Below, in pieces: positions 1-8,331 of a stretch of 64,000 nt of DNA (position 1 is its first letter; the number at the start of each line of letters is the position of its first letter). The DNA is from Thermosporothrix hazakensis. Its GTDB lineage: Bacteria > Chloroflexota > Ktedonobacteria > Ktedonobacterales > Ktedonobacteraceae. The position numbers were made by a program, and so were the translations under genes. The notes beneath the pieces are model-generated. The model had not been told where the DNA came from. It searched no databases and saw only the letters and a list, made by a program, of their open reading frames with translations. The DNA lies in NCBI RefSeq assembly GCF_003253565.1, contig NZ_QKUF01000018.1, positions 1 through 64,000 on the forward strand, given 5' to 3'.

Positions 1-120
1 CACAGAGGTTGTTGCCGAGAGGCAACAGCGAAAGAAGGTGGTACCACGGGGAGCCGTTTACTGAAAGAAAGTAATCGCTCTTCGTCCTTCCTTGAGGAAG
101 GATGAAGGGCGTTTTTATTT
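1..120 (+). promoter_or_regulatory. T-box leader (3' part, truncated by window edge)
   Basis: The leader carries the conserved T-box core GGTGGTACCACGG at about 37-49, preceded by a GC-rich hairpin (GTTGCC/GGCAAC, 11-26) in the stem III position and followed by a Rho-independent terminator at 76-120. In T-boxes uncharged tRNA pairs with the bulge of the T-box core and stabilises an antiterminator. Stem I and the specifier codon lie left of the window, so the sensed amino acid cannot be read. The gene downstream is lysW, so tRNA-Lys sensing is the natural inference. Confidence 0.85.
76..120 (+). terminator. T-box-associated intrinsic terminator upstream of lysW
   Basis: A 16-bp stem with G-U pairs (76-91 with 96-111, loop TTGA) is followed by a T-rich tract TTTTTATTT. 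It sits directly after the T-box core, the usual place for the terminator that competes with the antiterminator. Confidence 0.85.
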
Positions 121-161
121 GCTCTTGCACAAGGTTTTGATTTGAAGGAGGACTCACTATC

Positions 162-326
162 ATGGCACAATGCCCGGAATGCGCAGCAGATATCACACTG
201 GAAAGCAATGCAATGGTTGGCGAGATTATCTATTGCCCCGATTGCAATGCAGAACTTGAGATTTTGAATGTTGAGCAACCCGAAGTAGGTCTTGCACCCC
301 AGGTTGAGGAAGACTGGGGGGAGTAA
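162..326 (+). CDS. lysW: LysW amino-group carrier protein
   Basis: A small acidic protein of 54 residues. LysW carries alpha-aminoadipate and all later intermediates, joined through its C-terminal glutamate, protecting the amino group during lysine synthesis. Visible here are a zinc knuckle with two CPxC pairs (CPEC at residues 4-7, CPDC at 25-28) and the diagnostic C-terminal tail EEDWGE, whose last Glu is the attachment point. A strong ribosome site (GAAGGAGG, 144-151) precedes the ATG. It is the first gene after the T-box leader and is followed 36 bp later by lysX, its ligase. It is easily missed because of its size. Identification rests on the tail motif plus context and is very secure. 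Confidence 0.95.
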   Translation: MAQCPECAADITLESNAMVGEIIYCPDCNAELEILNVEQPEVGLAPQVEEDWGE

Positions 327-362
327 GAGGCGCAGAGACGCCTTTCGGAAGGAGTGGTAACG

Positions 363-1226
363 ATGCGGCTGGCGATTGTGACATCTCGTATCCGTGTAGA
401 AGAAAAGTTGCTGATTGAAGCGCTGCGCAAGCGCTCGATTGACTTTGAGATTATCGATGATGGAGCGCTGTTGCTGGACCTGGCCCGACCTGATGAGCGG
501 CTTCGCGCTTTTGATGCCGTCTTTTGTCGGAGTGTCAGCCAATCACGCGGGCTGGCTGTGGCCCATGTACTGGAAAGTTGGGGTATCCCCGTCTTTAATA
601 GCGCTGCTGTCACAACGACTTGCAATGATAAATTGCTAACGACCTTAGCTCTTCTACGTGCCGGAGTGCCGACGCCTCGAACAATGCTCGCCTTCGAGGC
701 AGAGACCGCACTACAGGGAATCGAGACGATCGGTTATCCTGTTGTGTTAAAGCCCGTGACAGGTTCATGGGGGCGTTTGCTCGCTCGGGTAAATGATCGA
801 GATGCGGCGGAAGCGGTGCTTGAACATCAGGAGACCCTCGGCGGGTATCAGCACCACATTCGCTACATGCAAGAACATGTCGCCAAGCCACAACGTGACA
901 TTCGGGCCTTCGTGGTAGGTGAGCGCACGATCTGCGCGATTTACCGTAACAGTGAGCACTGGGTAACGAACACGGCCCGTGGCGCTGTCACCACCAATTG
1001 TCCGGTAACACCAGAACTCGACGCGCTCTGTATGCAGGCAGCGCAGGCCGTTGGTGGTGGGATTCTGGCCGTTGACCTCTTTGAAGACCAGGAGCGTGGT
1101 TTGCTGGTCAACGAGATTAATGCCACGATGGAGTTTCGGAATAGCATCGTTCCGACCGGTGTCAACATTCCTGACGAAATTATTGATTATATCTTCGCTC
1201 GTGTCCGTGGGGAGGTACTTCGATGA
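363..1226 (+). CDS. lysX: LysX, LysW-alpha-aminoadipate ligase (ATP-grasp)
   Basis: A RimK-like ATP-grasp ligase of 287 residues that joins alpha-aminoadipate to the C-terminal Glu of LysW with ATP. The ATP-grasp signature is visible in the Lys of VLKPV (about 130), the flexible loop GSWGRLLA (134-141) and the metal-binding segment NEINATMEFRNS (about 250-261). The ATG at 363 is preferred over the in-frame GTG at 354 because GGAAGGAG lies 8-9 bp upstream of the ATG. The TGA overlaps the ATG of lysY by 4 bp, suggesting translational coupling. ArgX/LysX members differ in substrate (glutamate or aminoadipate). The surrounding AAA-pathway genes argue for aminoadipate, but dual use in arginine synthesis, as known in Sulfolobales, cannot be excluded by eye. 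Confidence 0.93.
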   Translation: MRLAIVTSRIRVEEKLLIEALRKRSIDFEIIDDGALLLDLARPDERLRAFDAVFCRSVSQSRGLAVAHVLESWGIPVFNSAAVTTTCNDKLLTTLALLRAGVPTPRTMLAFEAETALQGIETIGYPVVLKPVTGSWGRLLARVNDRDAAEAVLEHQETLGGYQHHIRYMQEHVAKPQRDIRAFVVGERTICAIYRNSEHWVTNTARGAVTTNCPVTPELDALCMQAAQAVGGGILAVDLFEDQERGLLVNEINATMEFRNSIVPTGVNIPDEIIDYIFARVRGEVLR

Positions 1227-2290
1227 GTCGCATTCGAGCCGCAATTGTTGGTGGATCGGGTTATACTGGCGGCGAACTGGCCCGCCTCCTGCTCTTCCAT
1301 CCAGAGGTAGAGATCACACAGGTAGCTTCGGGAAGCCGAGCAGGTCAGTTTCTGCACAGCGTTCATCCCAACCTGCGTAAGCTGACCGGGATTCGCTTCT
1401 GCCGCCCCGAAGACCTGATGCCGTGTGATGTTCTGTTTCTTTGTCTGCCACATGGCGCTTCTGCTGGCATGATGGAGCATTACAGAACGCTGGCTCCTCG
1501 GGTGATCGATCTCTCTGCGGATTTCCGGCTTCGCTCGTCAACCCTCTACCAGCGCTGGTATGGCGGGGAGCATCCGGCGACGCATTTGCTTGGAGAGGCC
1601 GTCTATGGCTTACCCGAATTGCATCGCGCTGAGCTGTCTGAGGCAACGCTGGTGAGCGGAACCGGCTGTATGGCAACAGCTTCTATTCTGGGGCTGGCTC
1701 CCTTGTATCGGGCGGGGCTGGTCAATGAGCAGATGCCACTGGTTGTAGAAGCAAAGATCGGCTCCTCGGCAGCGGGAGCGGCCCCCGGAGCCAGCAGCCA
1801 CCACCCGGATCGAAGCGGAGCGGTTCGTTCATTTCAGCCGACAGGCCATCGCCATAGCGCCGAGCTGATCCAGGAGCTAGGTGTGCTGCGCGGACAGCCA
1901 GACGGTCTGACCCAGTCGGTGGCCTTCTCAGCGACGGCCGTTGAACTGGTGCGCGGTATTCTGGTCACGGCCCATGTATTTCTGAATGAGCAGATTGATG
2001 AGAAGGTGCTGTGGCGTGTCTACCGTGAAGCCTATGGCCGCGAACCGTTCATCCGCATTGTAAAGGAGCGGAGCGGCGTCTACCGCTATCCAGAGCCGAA
2101 GATTCTGGCCGGAAGTAATTTCTGTGATATTGGTTTTGAACTGGATGCGGCACAGCGTCGGGTTGTGGTGATGGCCGCGCTGGATAACCTGATGAAGGGC
2201 GCAGCAGGCAATGCTGTACAGGCAATGAATTGTATGTTTGGTCTGGATGAGACGGCGGGGCTTTTGTTTCCCGGCCTGCATCCCGTGTAG
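1223..2290 (+). CDS. lysY: LysY, LysW-aminoadipate 6-phosphate reductase
   Basis: An ArgC-family NADPH-dependent reductase of 355 residues. It reduces LysW-aminoadipyl-6-phosphate to the semialdehyde, the third LysW-bound step. The Rossmann glycine motif GGSGYTGGEL is at 10-19 and the acyl-enzyme cysteine is Cys149 in VSGTGCMATA; a conserved HH pair follows near 193. Length matches ArgC/LysY enzymes. It starts with ATG inside the lysX stop (ATGA overlap) and ends 15 bp before lysZ. ArgC alone would be similar, so the choice of LysY comes from the operon with lysW, lysX and lysZ. Confidence 0.93.
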   Translation: MSRIRAAIVGGSGYTGGELARLLLFHPEVEITQVASGSRAGQFLHSVHPNLRKLTGIRFCRPEDLMPCDVLFLCLPHGASAGMMEHYRTLAPRVIDLSADFRLRSSTLYQRWYGGEHPATHLLGEAVYGLPELHRAELSEATLVSGTGCMATASILGLAPLYRAGLVNEQMPLVVEAKIGSSAAGAAPGASSHHPDRSGAVRSFQPTGHRHSAELIQELGVLRGQPDGLTQSVAFSATAVELVRGILVTAHVFLNEQIDEKVLWRVYREAYGREPFIRIVKERSGVYRYPEPKILAGSNFCDIGFELDAAQRRVVVMAALDNLMKGAAGNAVQAMNCMFGLDETAGLLFPGLHPV

Positions 2291-2305
2291 GAAAGGAGGA
2301 GCACA

Positions 2306-3136
2306 GTGACGCTCGTTGTGAAGATTGGCGGCGCGGCAGGTGTCGCAACCGAAAACTACATTCGTGAGATCGCGCAACTGGTCGCGGAGGGTGAGCGCGT
2401 GGTCCTTCTGCATGGAGGCTCTGACCTGACCAATATGCTGTCACAGCAACTTGGTCATGAGGTGCGTACGATTACCACACCGGGAGGCATGACCAGCCGC
2501 TATACCGATAGCGAGACCCTGCGCATCTTTTCGATGGCTGTTGCCGGTCAGATCAATACGGATCTGGTGGCGGCCCTACAGCGGCAGGGAGTCAACGCGC
2601 TTGGACTGGCCGGCGTCGATGGGAGGCTGTTAGTGGCGCGGCGCAAGAGCGCGGTTCGCTCGCTCCGCCCTGATGGACGTGTGCAGATCATTCGCGATGA
2701 CTACACGGGACAGATTGAACAGGTGAATGCCACATTGCTGCGTACCCTGCTGGATGCGGGCTACGTTCCGGTGATTGCGCCGCTGGCTTTGAGCTATGAG
2801 GGGGAACGTCTGAATGTTGATGGCGACAGAGCGGCGGCGGCGGTCGCGGGGGCTCTGGAAGCGGATGCACTGGCGATTATGACCAATGTTCCCGGGCTGT
2901 TGGAGAATCCTGAGGATCACGCGTCGTTGATCCGTTCTATTCCGGCTGATCGGTTGGATGCATATATGCAATACGCTCGTGGGCGGATGCGTAAGAAATT
3001 GTTGGGCGCTCAGGAGGCCTTGCAGCGCGGGGTCAACCGGGTTTGTATTGGCAACGATTCGTTACGTGCGCTGTTGCTTGGAGCGGGAACCATGATTGAA
3101 AACATACATGTCGCAGTAGGAGGAACACAGCTATGA
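2306..3136 (+). CDS. lysZ: LysZ, LysW-aminoadipate 6-kinase
   Basis: An amino-acid kinase of 276 residues, of the ArgB/LysZ type. It phosphorylates the side-chain carboxylate of LysW-bound aminoadipate. The N-terminal nucleotide loop VVKIGGAAG (4-12), the HGGSD substrate-binding turn (36-40) and a C-terminal MTNVPGLL kinase motif (about 193) are visible. The start is GTG with a strong AAAGGAGG ribosome site. Its stop overlaps the start of the aminotransferase gene by 4 bp. Within the operon the reductase (lysY) comes before the kinase, as in other LysW clusters. Confidence 0.92.
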   Translation: MTLVVKIGGAAGVATENYIREIAQLVAEGERVVLLHGGSDLTNMLSQQLGHEVRTITTPGGMTSRYTDSETLRIFSMAVAGQINTDLVAALQRQGVNALGLAGVDGRLLVARRKSAVRSLRPDGRVQIIRDDYTGQIEQVNATLLRTLLDAGYVPVIAPLALSYEGERLNVDGDRAAAAVAGALEADALAIMTNVPGLLENPEDHASLIRSIPADRLDAYMQYARGRMRKKLLGAQEALQRGVNRVCIGNDSLRALLLGAGTMIENIHVAVGGTQL

Positions 3137-5436
3137 CACCAAATATCGAGATAATTGAGCGTGAGAGTCGGTTTACCAGCGGCGTGTATGGGAAACGTCA
3201 GGTTGCGATTGTGCGCGGCAGTGGTGCATTGCTCTGGGACGCAGACGGACGCGAGTATATCGACTGTGCTTCGGGTATGGGCGTTGCCAGCATCGGACAT
3301 GGTCGTAGTGAGATCGCTGCTGCGCTGGCTGCACAGGCGCAACGGGTGATCACCTGCCCGGAGATCTTTTATAATGATGTCCGTGCACAATTGCTTGAAC
3401 GGCTGGCCCGGATTACTCCGGCTGGATTGGAGCGCTTTTTCCTCTGCAATAGTGGAACCGAGGCCGTCGAAGGAGCCTTCAAATTCGCGCGTCTGGCAAC
3501 CGGACGTACTGGTTTTGTGGCGGCCCTGCGCGGCTTTCACGGACGCACAATGGGAGCGCTGGCTGCAACCTGGGAGCGCCACTACCGTGAGCCATTTGCG
3601 CCATTGATGCCGGGAGTTACACATGTGCGGTATAACGATCTTGGGGCGATGGATCGTGCGATTACCGAGGAGACGGCAGCCGTTATTCTTGAGCTGGTGC
3701 AGGGTGAGGGAGGCGTACATATCGCGACACCTGAATATGTCGCCGGTGTTGCGCGTTTGTGCCGCGAGCGTGGTGCACTGCTGATCGTCGATGAAATTCA
3801 GACCGGGTTCGGGCGAACGGGACGGCTCTTTGCCTGTGAGCACTACGACCTTCAGCCGGATATCCTGTGTCTGGCGAAAGCGCTTGGCGGTGGTGTGCCA
3901 ATGGGCGTTATTGCACTTGGAACGCGCGTGATCGAGAGTGGACGTATTGGCAAGGGCGTTCATGGAAGCACCTTCGGGGGGAATCCTCTTGCCTGTGCCG
4001 CTGCTCTCACAACACTGGACATTCTCGAACGTGAACACTTGCCGCAACATGCCGAGCAGCTTGGTGCTCATGCTGTTGACCGCCTGAGCTCTCTGCGCTC
4101 TCCGCTTATTCGTCAGGTGCGAGGGCGTGGTCTGCTGATCGGAATCGAGTTGACGCGCAAAGCTCAGCCCTATCTGGAGATGCTCTGTGAGCGAGGCATC
4201 CTTGCGCTGCCTGCGGGCCCGAACGTCATCCGCCTCTTGCCTCCTCTGGTTATCGAGGAAGCGCAATTGAACCATGTGATCGATGTGCTGGCCGAGGTGC
4301 TTGGTGCTACGACAGAGCCGGTACAGCCGGCAGAACAGCCTGTCTCCGAAGCGCCGGAAGTGGCATTGCTACAACAGATGTTGATGATCCCCAGTCTTTC
4401 CCGGCAAGAAGGACGTCTGGCGCATTTCCTGGCAGAGCAGGCACGAGTGATGGGATTACATGCCTCGGTTGATGAAGCTGGAAACTTCGTCGCCTGTACC
4501 CATGCTGAACCTGGTGAGATCCAGCCTGTAGTGCTGCTCGGGCATATGGACACAGTACCGGGCAATATCCCAGTACGGCTTGAAGATGGGGTTCTCTATG
4601 GCCGAGGTGCTGTTGATGCGAAGGGACCACTGGCGGCGTTTGTAGTTGCGACTGCGAGAGCGCATCAGCGTGGTGAGCTCTCCCGCCCGGTCGTGGTCAT
4701 TGGAGCGGTTGAGGAAGAGGCCGCGACGTCTCGAGGCGCGCGAGCAGTGGTACAGCGCTATCAGCCTGCCGCCTGCATTATTGGTGAGCCAAGCGGTAGC
4801 GCAGCAGTAACGATCGGGTATAAGGGGCGTCTCCTGCTGGATTGCTGTGTAGAGTGTGATCTGAGCCATAGTGCTGGACCACAGAGCAGCAGCAGTGAGC
4901 GGGCGGCCGCTTTCTGGGAGCGAGTTCGACAGCATGCCGAAGCCTGGAACGCCGAGCACGCTGGAGCTTCTGCCTTTGCCGCGCTGATGCCCTCATTGCG
5001 CAGTATCAGCAGCGAGAGTGATGGCCTGATCGATCGCACCCGCTTTATGATCGGGTACCGTTTACCGCCCGAATTTGACATCACAGGCTTGAGACGCCAA
5101 CTGGTGCAATGGGCCTGCGAGGCCGATATTCACCTGAGCTTCTCGGGAGAGGAAGCTGCCTTCCGCAGCACGCGCACTACACCCCTTGCACGAGCCTTTA
5201 TTGCTGCGCTACGAGCTACCGGACAAGCACCGTCGTTTAAATACAAAACCGGCACGTCAGATATGAATGTTGTGGGCCCGGTCTGGGGACAGAACATTGT
5301 CGCATATGGGCCCGGGGACTCTCGGCTCGATCATACACCACAGGAGCATATTCGCATTGCAGAGTATCAGCATGCTATCAGGGTACTTGAGCTGGTCTTA
5401 CAAGAGATCGCAGGGGGAAGGGAAGCAGAGAGATGA
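3133..5436 (+). CDS. LysJ-LysK fusion: LysW-aminoadipate-semialdehyde aminotransferase fused to LysW-lysine hydrolase
   Basis: A single 767-residue ORF carries two consecutive enzymes that are normally separate. Residues 1 to about 392 are a class III PLP aminotransferase (LysJ/ArgD type): SGTEAVEGAFKFAR at 107-120, VDEIQTGFGRTG at 219-230 and the probable PLP lysine Lys249 in CLAKALGGG. After a linker of about 15 residues rich in Pro and Glu (394-408), residues 409-767 form an M20-type zinc peptidase (LysK): H471 and D473 in LGHMDTVPG, D495 in GRGAVDAKG, E527/E528 in GAVEEEA, E552 in GEPSG and H734 in LDHTPQ. All catalytic positions look intact in both halves. The last two steps of lysine release would therefore be on one chain. 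No frame break is needed to read the fusion. Confidence 0.93.
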   Translation: MTPNIEIIERESRFTSGVYGKRQVAIVRGSGALLWDADGREYIDCASGMGVASIGHGRSEIAAALAAQAQRVITCPEIFYNDVRAQLLERLARITPAGLERFFLCNSGTEAVEGAFKFARLATGRTGFVAALRGFHGRTMGALAATWERHYREPFAPLMPGVTHVRYNDLGAMDRAITEETAAVILELVQGEGGVHIATPEYVAGVARLCRERGALLIVDEIQTGFGRTGRLFACEHYDLQPDILCLAKALGGGVPMGVIALGTRVIESGRIGKGVHGSTFGGNPLACAAALTTLDILEREHLPQHAEQLGAHAVDRLSSLRSPLIRQVRGRGLLIGIELTRKAQPYLEMLCERGILALPAGPNVIRLLPPLVIEEAQLNHVIDVLAEVLGATTEPVQPAEQPVSEAPEVALLQQMLMIPSLSRQEGRLAHFLAEQARVMGLHASVDEAGNFVACTHAEPGEIQPVVLLGHMDTVPGNIPVRLEDGVLYGRGAVDAKGPLAAFVVATARAHQRGELSRPVVVIGAVEEEAATSRGARAVVQRYQPAACIIGEPSGSAAVTIGYKGRLLLDCCVECDLSHSAGPQSSSSERAAAFWERVRQHAEAWNAEHAGASAFAALMPSLRSISSESDGLIDRTRFMIGYRLPPEFDITGLRRQLVQWACEADIHLSFSGEEAAFRSTRTTPLARAFIAALRATGQAPSFKYKTGTSDMNVVGPVWGQNIVAYGPGDSRLDHTPQEHIRIAEYQHAIRVLELVLQEIAGGREAER

Positions 5437-6581
5437 GAACGCTACATGTACTGGATACGACATTGAGAGAGGGTGAGCAATTAACCGGCGCCTATTTTAC
5501 GCTGGAGCAACGGGTGCAGATTGCTCGCCTGCTGGATGCGGTCGGAGTTTCATTTATCGAAGTGCCTTCACCAATTGCGTCGGCGGAGACACGCCGAGCT
5601 GTGCAGGAGATTTGTGGACTCCAACTTCGGGCGCGGGTTGTTGCGCATGTGCGTTGCGCTGAGGCCGATGTACAGGCCGCCTTAGAGACCGGTGTTGATG
5701 GGCTAAATCTCTTCTATGGCACCTCACCGGAACTGCGCTCGTTCAGTCACGGGAAGCGTATCGAGCAGATTATCTCGGATGCTGTGCCGTTGATCCGTCA
5801 GATCCGAGCAGCGGGGCGTTACGTGCGCTTCTCTGCCGAGGATGCGTTTCGCAGCGATCTGGTGGATCTGCTCACTACCTTTGACGCGGTTGTGGAGGCG
5901 GGCGCACAGCGGATTGGTCTCCCTGATACCGTCGGTGTGGCCACGCCGCGCCAGGTGGAAAGTCTGGTGCGTCTCTGTGCGGAACGCTATCCGGGCGTCG
6001 GGATCGAGTTTCATGGCCATAACGATACGGGCTGTGCGGTGGCAAACACGGTTGCCGCCTTTGAAGGGGGCGCTGACTGCCTCGATGTGACGGTGCTGGG
6101 AATCGGCGAGCGCAACGGGATTGCCTCGCTCAGCGGGCTGATTGCTCAGTTGTATATCCATTATCCTGAGCGGCTGGCAACCTATGATCTGACCCGTCTG
6201 CCGGAAGTGGATCGCTATGTTGCGGAGTGCCTGCATCTCTCGATCCCGTTCAACAATCCGATTACAGCGCCCGGGGCCTTTACTCATCGGGCTGGAATTC
6301 ATACAAAGGCCGTCTTACGTAATCCGCGTGCCTATGAGATTTTGGACCCGCAGGATTTTGGCCTTGCCCGCAACGTGGAAGTCGGGTCTCGTTACACCGG
6401 GCGCTATGCAGTCGGGCATCGCGCTGCGGCTCTGGGCATTGAATTGAACGCCGATGAAATTGTGCACTTGACGCAGGCGCTGAAAGAGCGGGCGGATACA
6501 GGTGCAATGAGTCAAGATGAAGTCGATACATTTATTCTCAACTGGTATCAAGAGAAAGGAAATCTCGTATGGGAACGCTAG
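5433..6581 (+). CDS. Homocitrate synthase
   Basis: A DRE-TIM metallolyase of 382 residues that condenses acetyl-CoA with 2-oxoglutarate to homocitrate, the committed step of the AAA pathway. The metal/substrate motif DTTLREGEQ is at 8-16 and the divalent-metal HGHND is at 194-198. GERNG and a C-terminal HRAGIHTKA segment are as in the homocitrate/2-isopropylmalate synthase family. The protein is too short for the long regulatory domain of LeuA and fits homocitrate synthases of Thermus type. The ATG overlaps the lysJ/K stop. Isopropylmalate or citramalate synthase is the main alternative, but the next three genes complete the homocitrate branch. Confidence 0.9.
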   Translation: MRTLHVLDTTLREGEQLTGAYFTLEQRVQIARLLDAVGVSFIEVPSPIASAETRRAVQEICGLQLRARVVAHVRCAEADVQAALETGVDGLNLFYGTSPELRSFSHGKRIEQIISDAVPLIRQIRAAGRYVRFSAEDAFRSDLVDLLTTFDAVVEAGAQRIGLPDTVGVATPRQVESLVRLCAERYPGVGIEFHGHNDTGCAVANTVAAFEGGADCLDVTVLGIGERNGIASLSGLIAQLYIHYPERLATYDLTRLPEVDRYVAECLHLSIPFNNPITAPGAFTHRAGIHTKAVLRNPRAYEILDPQDFGLARNVEVGSRYTGRYAVGHRAAALGIELNADEIVHLTQALKERADTGAMSQDEVDTFILNWYQEKGNLVWER

Positions 6582-7846
6582 CCGAAGAGATTTTTAGCTA
6601 TAAGCTCGGGCGCCCTGTAACGCAGGGTGAGACTGTGGTTGTTGAAGTCGATCATGTAATGAGCCATGACACTACATCGCCGCTTGCCATTCAGGCTTTT
6701 CGCAAGCTGACTGAGAATGGCCGGGTGTTTAACGCTCAGCGCGCGCATATTGTGTTTGACCATATCATTCCGGCTGCAACGGTCGCAGCAGCTACCTTAC
6801 AACGGGATGTACGCTCGTTTGCTCGTGAACAGCAAATCGAGGTCCTGCAAGAGGGCATCTGTCATCAGGTGATGCCGGAAAAGGGCTTTGTAACCCCCGG
6901 TTCGGTAATTGTGGGCGCTGATAGTCATACCTGCACCTACGGAGCGCTTGGAGCGTTTGCGACAGGGATGGGGTCTACTGACATCGGTGTGGCCTACGCG
7001 ACGGGACGAACGTGGTTCCGGGTTCCTTCTACCATCAACATTCATCTGACCGGTGAACTCCCGTTCGGTGTATACGCGAAAGATGTCACATTAGAGATGG
7101 TGCGCCGTGTTGGCGTCGATGGCGCGAACTATCGTGCTGTTGAGTATACCGGTGATCTGGTGCGTCGCTTCTCAATCAGTGAGCGCTTTACCTTCTGTAA
7201 TATGGCGATCGAGATGGGTGGAAAGGCCGGCCTGGTTGCCCCGGATGAGAAGACTGTGGAATGGCTGCGCGGACGTACTGATAAAGAGTACCCGATGCTT
7301 GCACCCCACAATCCGCAGTATGAGCGTGTTGTTGAGATCGATGCTTCGACGCTGTCTCCGTTGATTGCCTGCCCGCCTGATGTGAATAACGTGGTTCCGG
7401 TTCAGGAAGTCGAGCATATCAAAATTGATCAGGTCTTCCTGGGGACCTGCACCAATGGCCGCCTCGACGATCTCGCGATCGCCGCCAGCATCCTGCGTGG
7501 CAAGCGGATCCATCCTGATATTCGTATGGTGGTCATCCCGGCCTCTCGTGAGATCTATCTTGAGGCGATGCGCCTCGGCTATCTTGAGACATTTGTTCAG
7601 GCAGGTGCTTCGGTTGGCACGCCGGGCTGCGGTCCCTGTATCGGGCGTCACTATGGTGTGCTTGGCCCCGGAGAGCGTGCCCTGACCACGATGAATCGAA
7701 ACTTTACCGGACGCATGGGTGACCCGACCGCTGAAATTTATCTGGGGAGCCCGGCAACCGTTGCCGCGACCGCTCTGACCGGACATATCACCGATCCCCG
7801 CGAATTTCTGGCTGGTGCAGTACGAGAAAGGAACGAACAGGAATGA
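6569..7846 (+). CDS. lysT: Homoaconitase large subunit
   Basis: An aconitase-family large subunit (LeuC-like) of 425 residues. With the small subunit it isomerises homocitrate to homoisocitrate. The three [4Fe-4S] cysteines are visible: Cys294 in LGTCTNG, and Cys354 and Cys357 in TPGCGPCIG. The early DHVMSHD and VGADSHTCTYG motifs are typical. The ATG lies 13 bp inside the homocitrate synthase gene and the 3' end overlaps the small-subunit gene by 4 bp. Isopropylmalate isomerase is the close relative. The assignment to homoaconitase comes from the operon. Confidence 0.9.
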   Translation: MGTLAEEIFSYKLGRPVTQGETVVVEVDHVMSHDTTSPLAIQAFRKLTENGRVFNAQRAHIVFDHIIPAATVAAATLQRDVRSFAREQQIEVLQEGICHQVMPEKGFVTPGSVIVGADSHTCTYGALGAFATGMGSTDIGVAYATGRTWFRVPSTINIHLTGELPFGVYAKDVTLEMVRRVGVDGANYRAVEYTGDLVRRFSISERFTFCNMAIEMGGKAGLVAPDEKTVEWLRGRTDKEYPMLAPHNPQYERVVEIDASTLSPLIACPPDVNNVVPVQEVEHIKIDQVFLGTCTNGRLDDLAIAASILRGKRIHPDIRMVVIPASREIYLEAMRLGYLETFVQAGASVGTPGCGPCIGRHYGVLGPGERALTTMNRNFTGRMGDPTAEIYLGSPATVAATALTGHITDPREFLAGAVRERNEQE

Positions 7847-8331
7847 GCCGTATCTGGAAGCTTGGAGACAATATCAATACTGATGTGATTATTCCCGGAC
7901 GCTACAACGTCACGACTGATCGAACACAATTGGCGAAACACTGCCTCTGTGAGATCTTGCCTCAATTCGCGCAGGAGGTACAGCCGGGTGATGTCGTGAT
8001 GGCAGGACACAACTTCGGCTGCGGCTCATCTCGCGAACATGCTCCGGCTGCTATTCAGGCGAACGGGGTAAAGGTGGTAATCGCACGAAGCTTTGCCCGT
8101 ATCTTCTATCGCAATGCTGTAAATATTGGTCTGCCGGTACTGGTATGTGAGGAGGCCGTGCTTGCCAGCGACGACGGACAGGAAATAGATGTCGATCTGG
8201 AGACTGGTCAGATCCGTAATCTGACAACGGGACAGGTATTCCAGGCGCAGCCGCTTGACCCCTTTGTCGCACGAATTGTTGAGGCCGGTGGAATCATCAA
8301 TTACATTAAAAGGGAAGGCACCCTGCGATGA
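7843..8331 (+). CDS. lysU: Homoaconitase small subunit
   Basis: A swivel-domain subunit of 162 residues, LeuD-like, pairing with LysT. The conserved GCGSSREHAP loop is at 59-68 and the start region WKLGDNINTDVIIPGRY is typical of the family. The gene is coupled to both neighbours by 4-bp overlaps, which fits equal expression of the two subunits. Confidence 0.9.
   Translation: MSRIWKLGDNINTDVIIPGRYNVTTDRTQLAKHCLCEILPQFAQEVQPGDVVMAGHNFGCGSSREHAPAAIQANGVKVVIARSFARIFYRNAVNIGLPVLVCEEAVLASDDGQEIDVDLETGQIRNLTTGQVFQAQPLDPFVARIVEAGGIINYIKREGTLR

Noticed and set aside
3010..4275. 421-codon open frame on the minus strand opposite lysZ and lysJ/K
   Set aside because: It is the antisense shadow of strongly conserved enzymes; composition is not protein-like.
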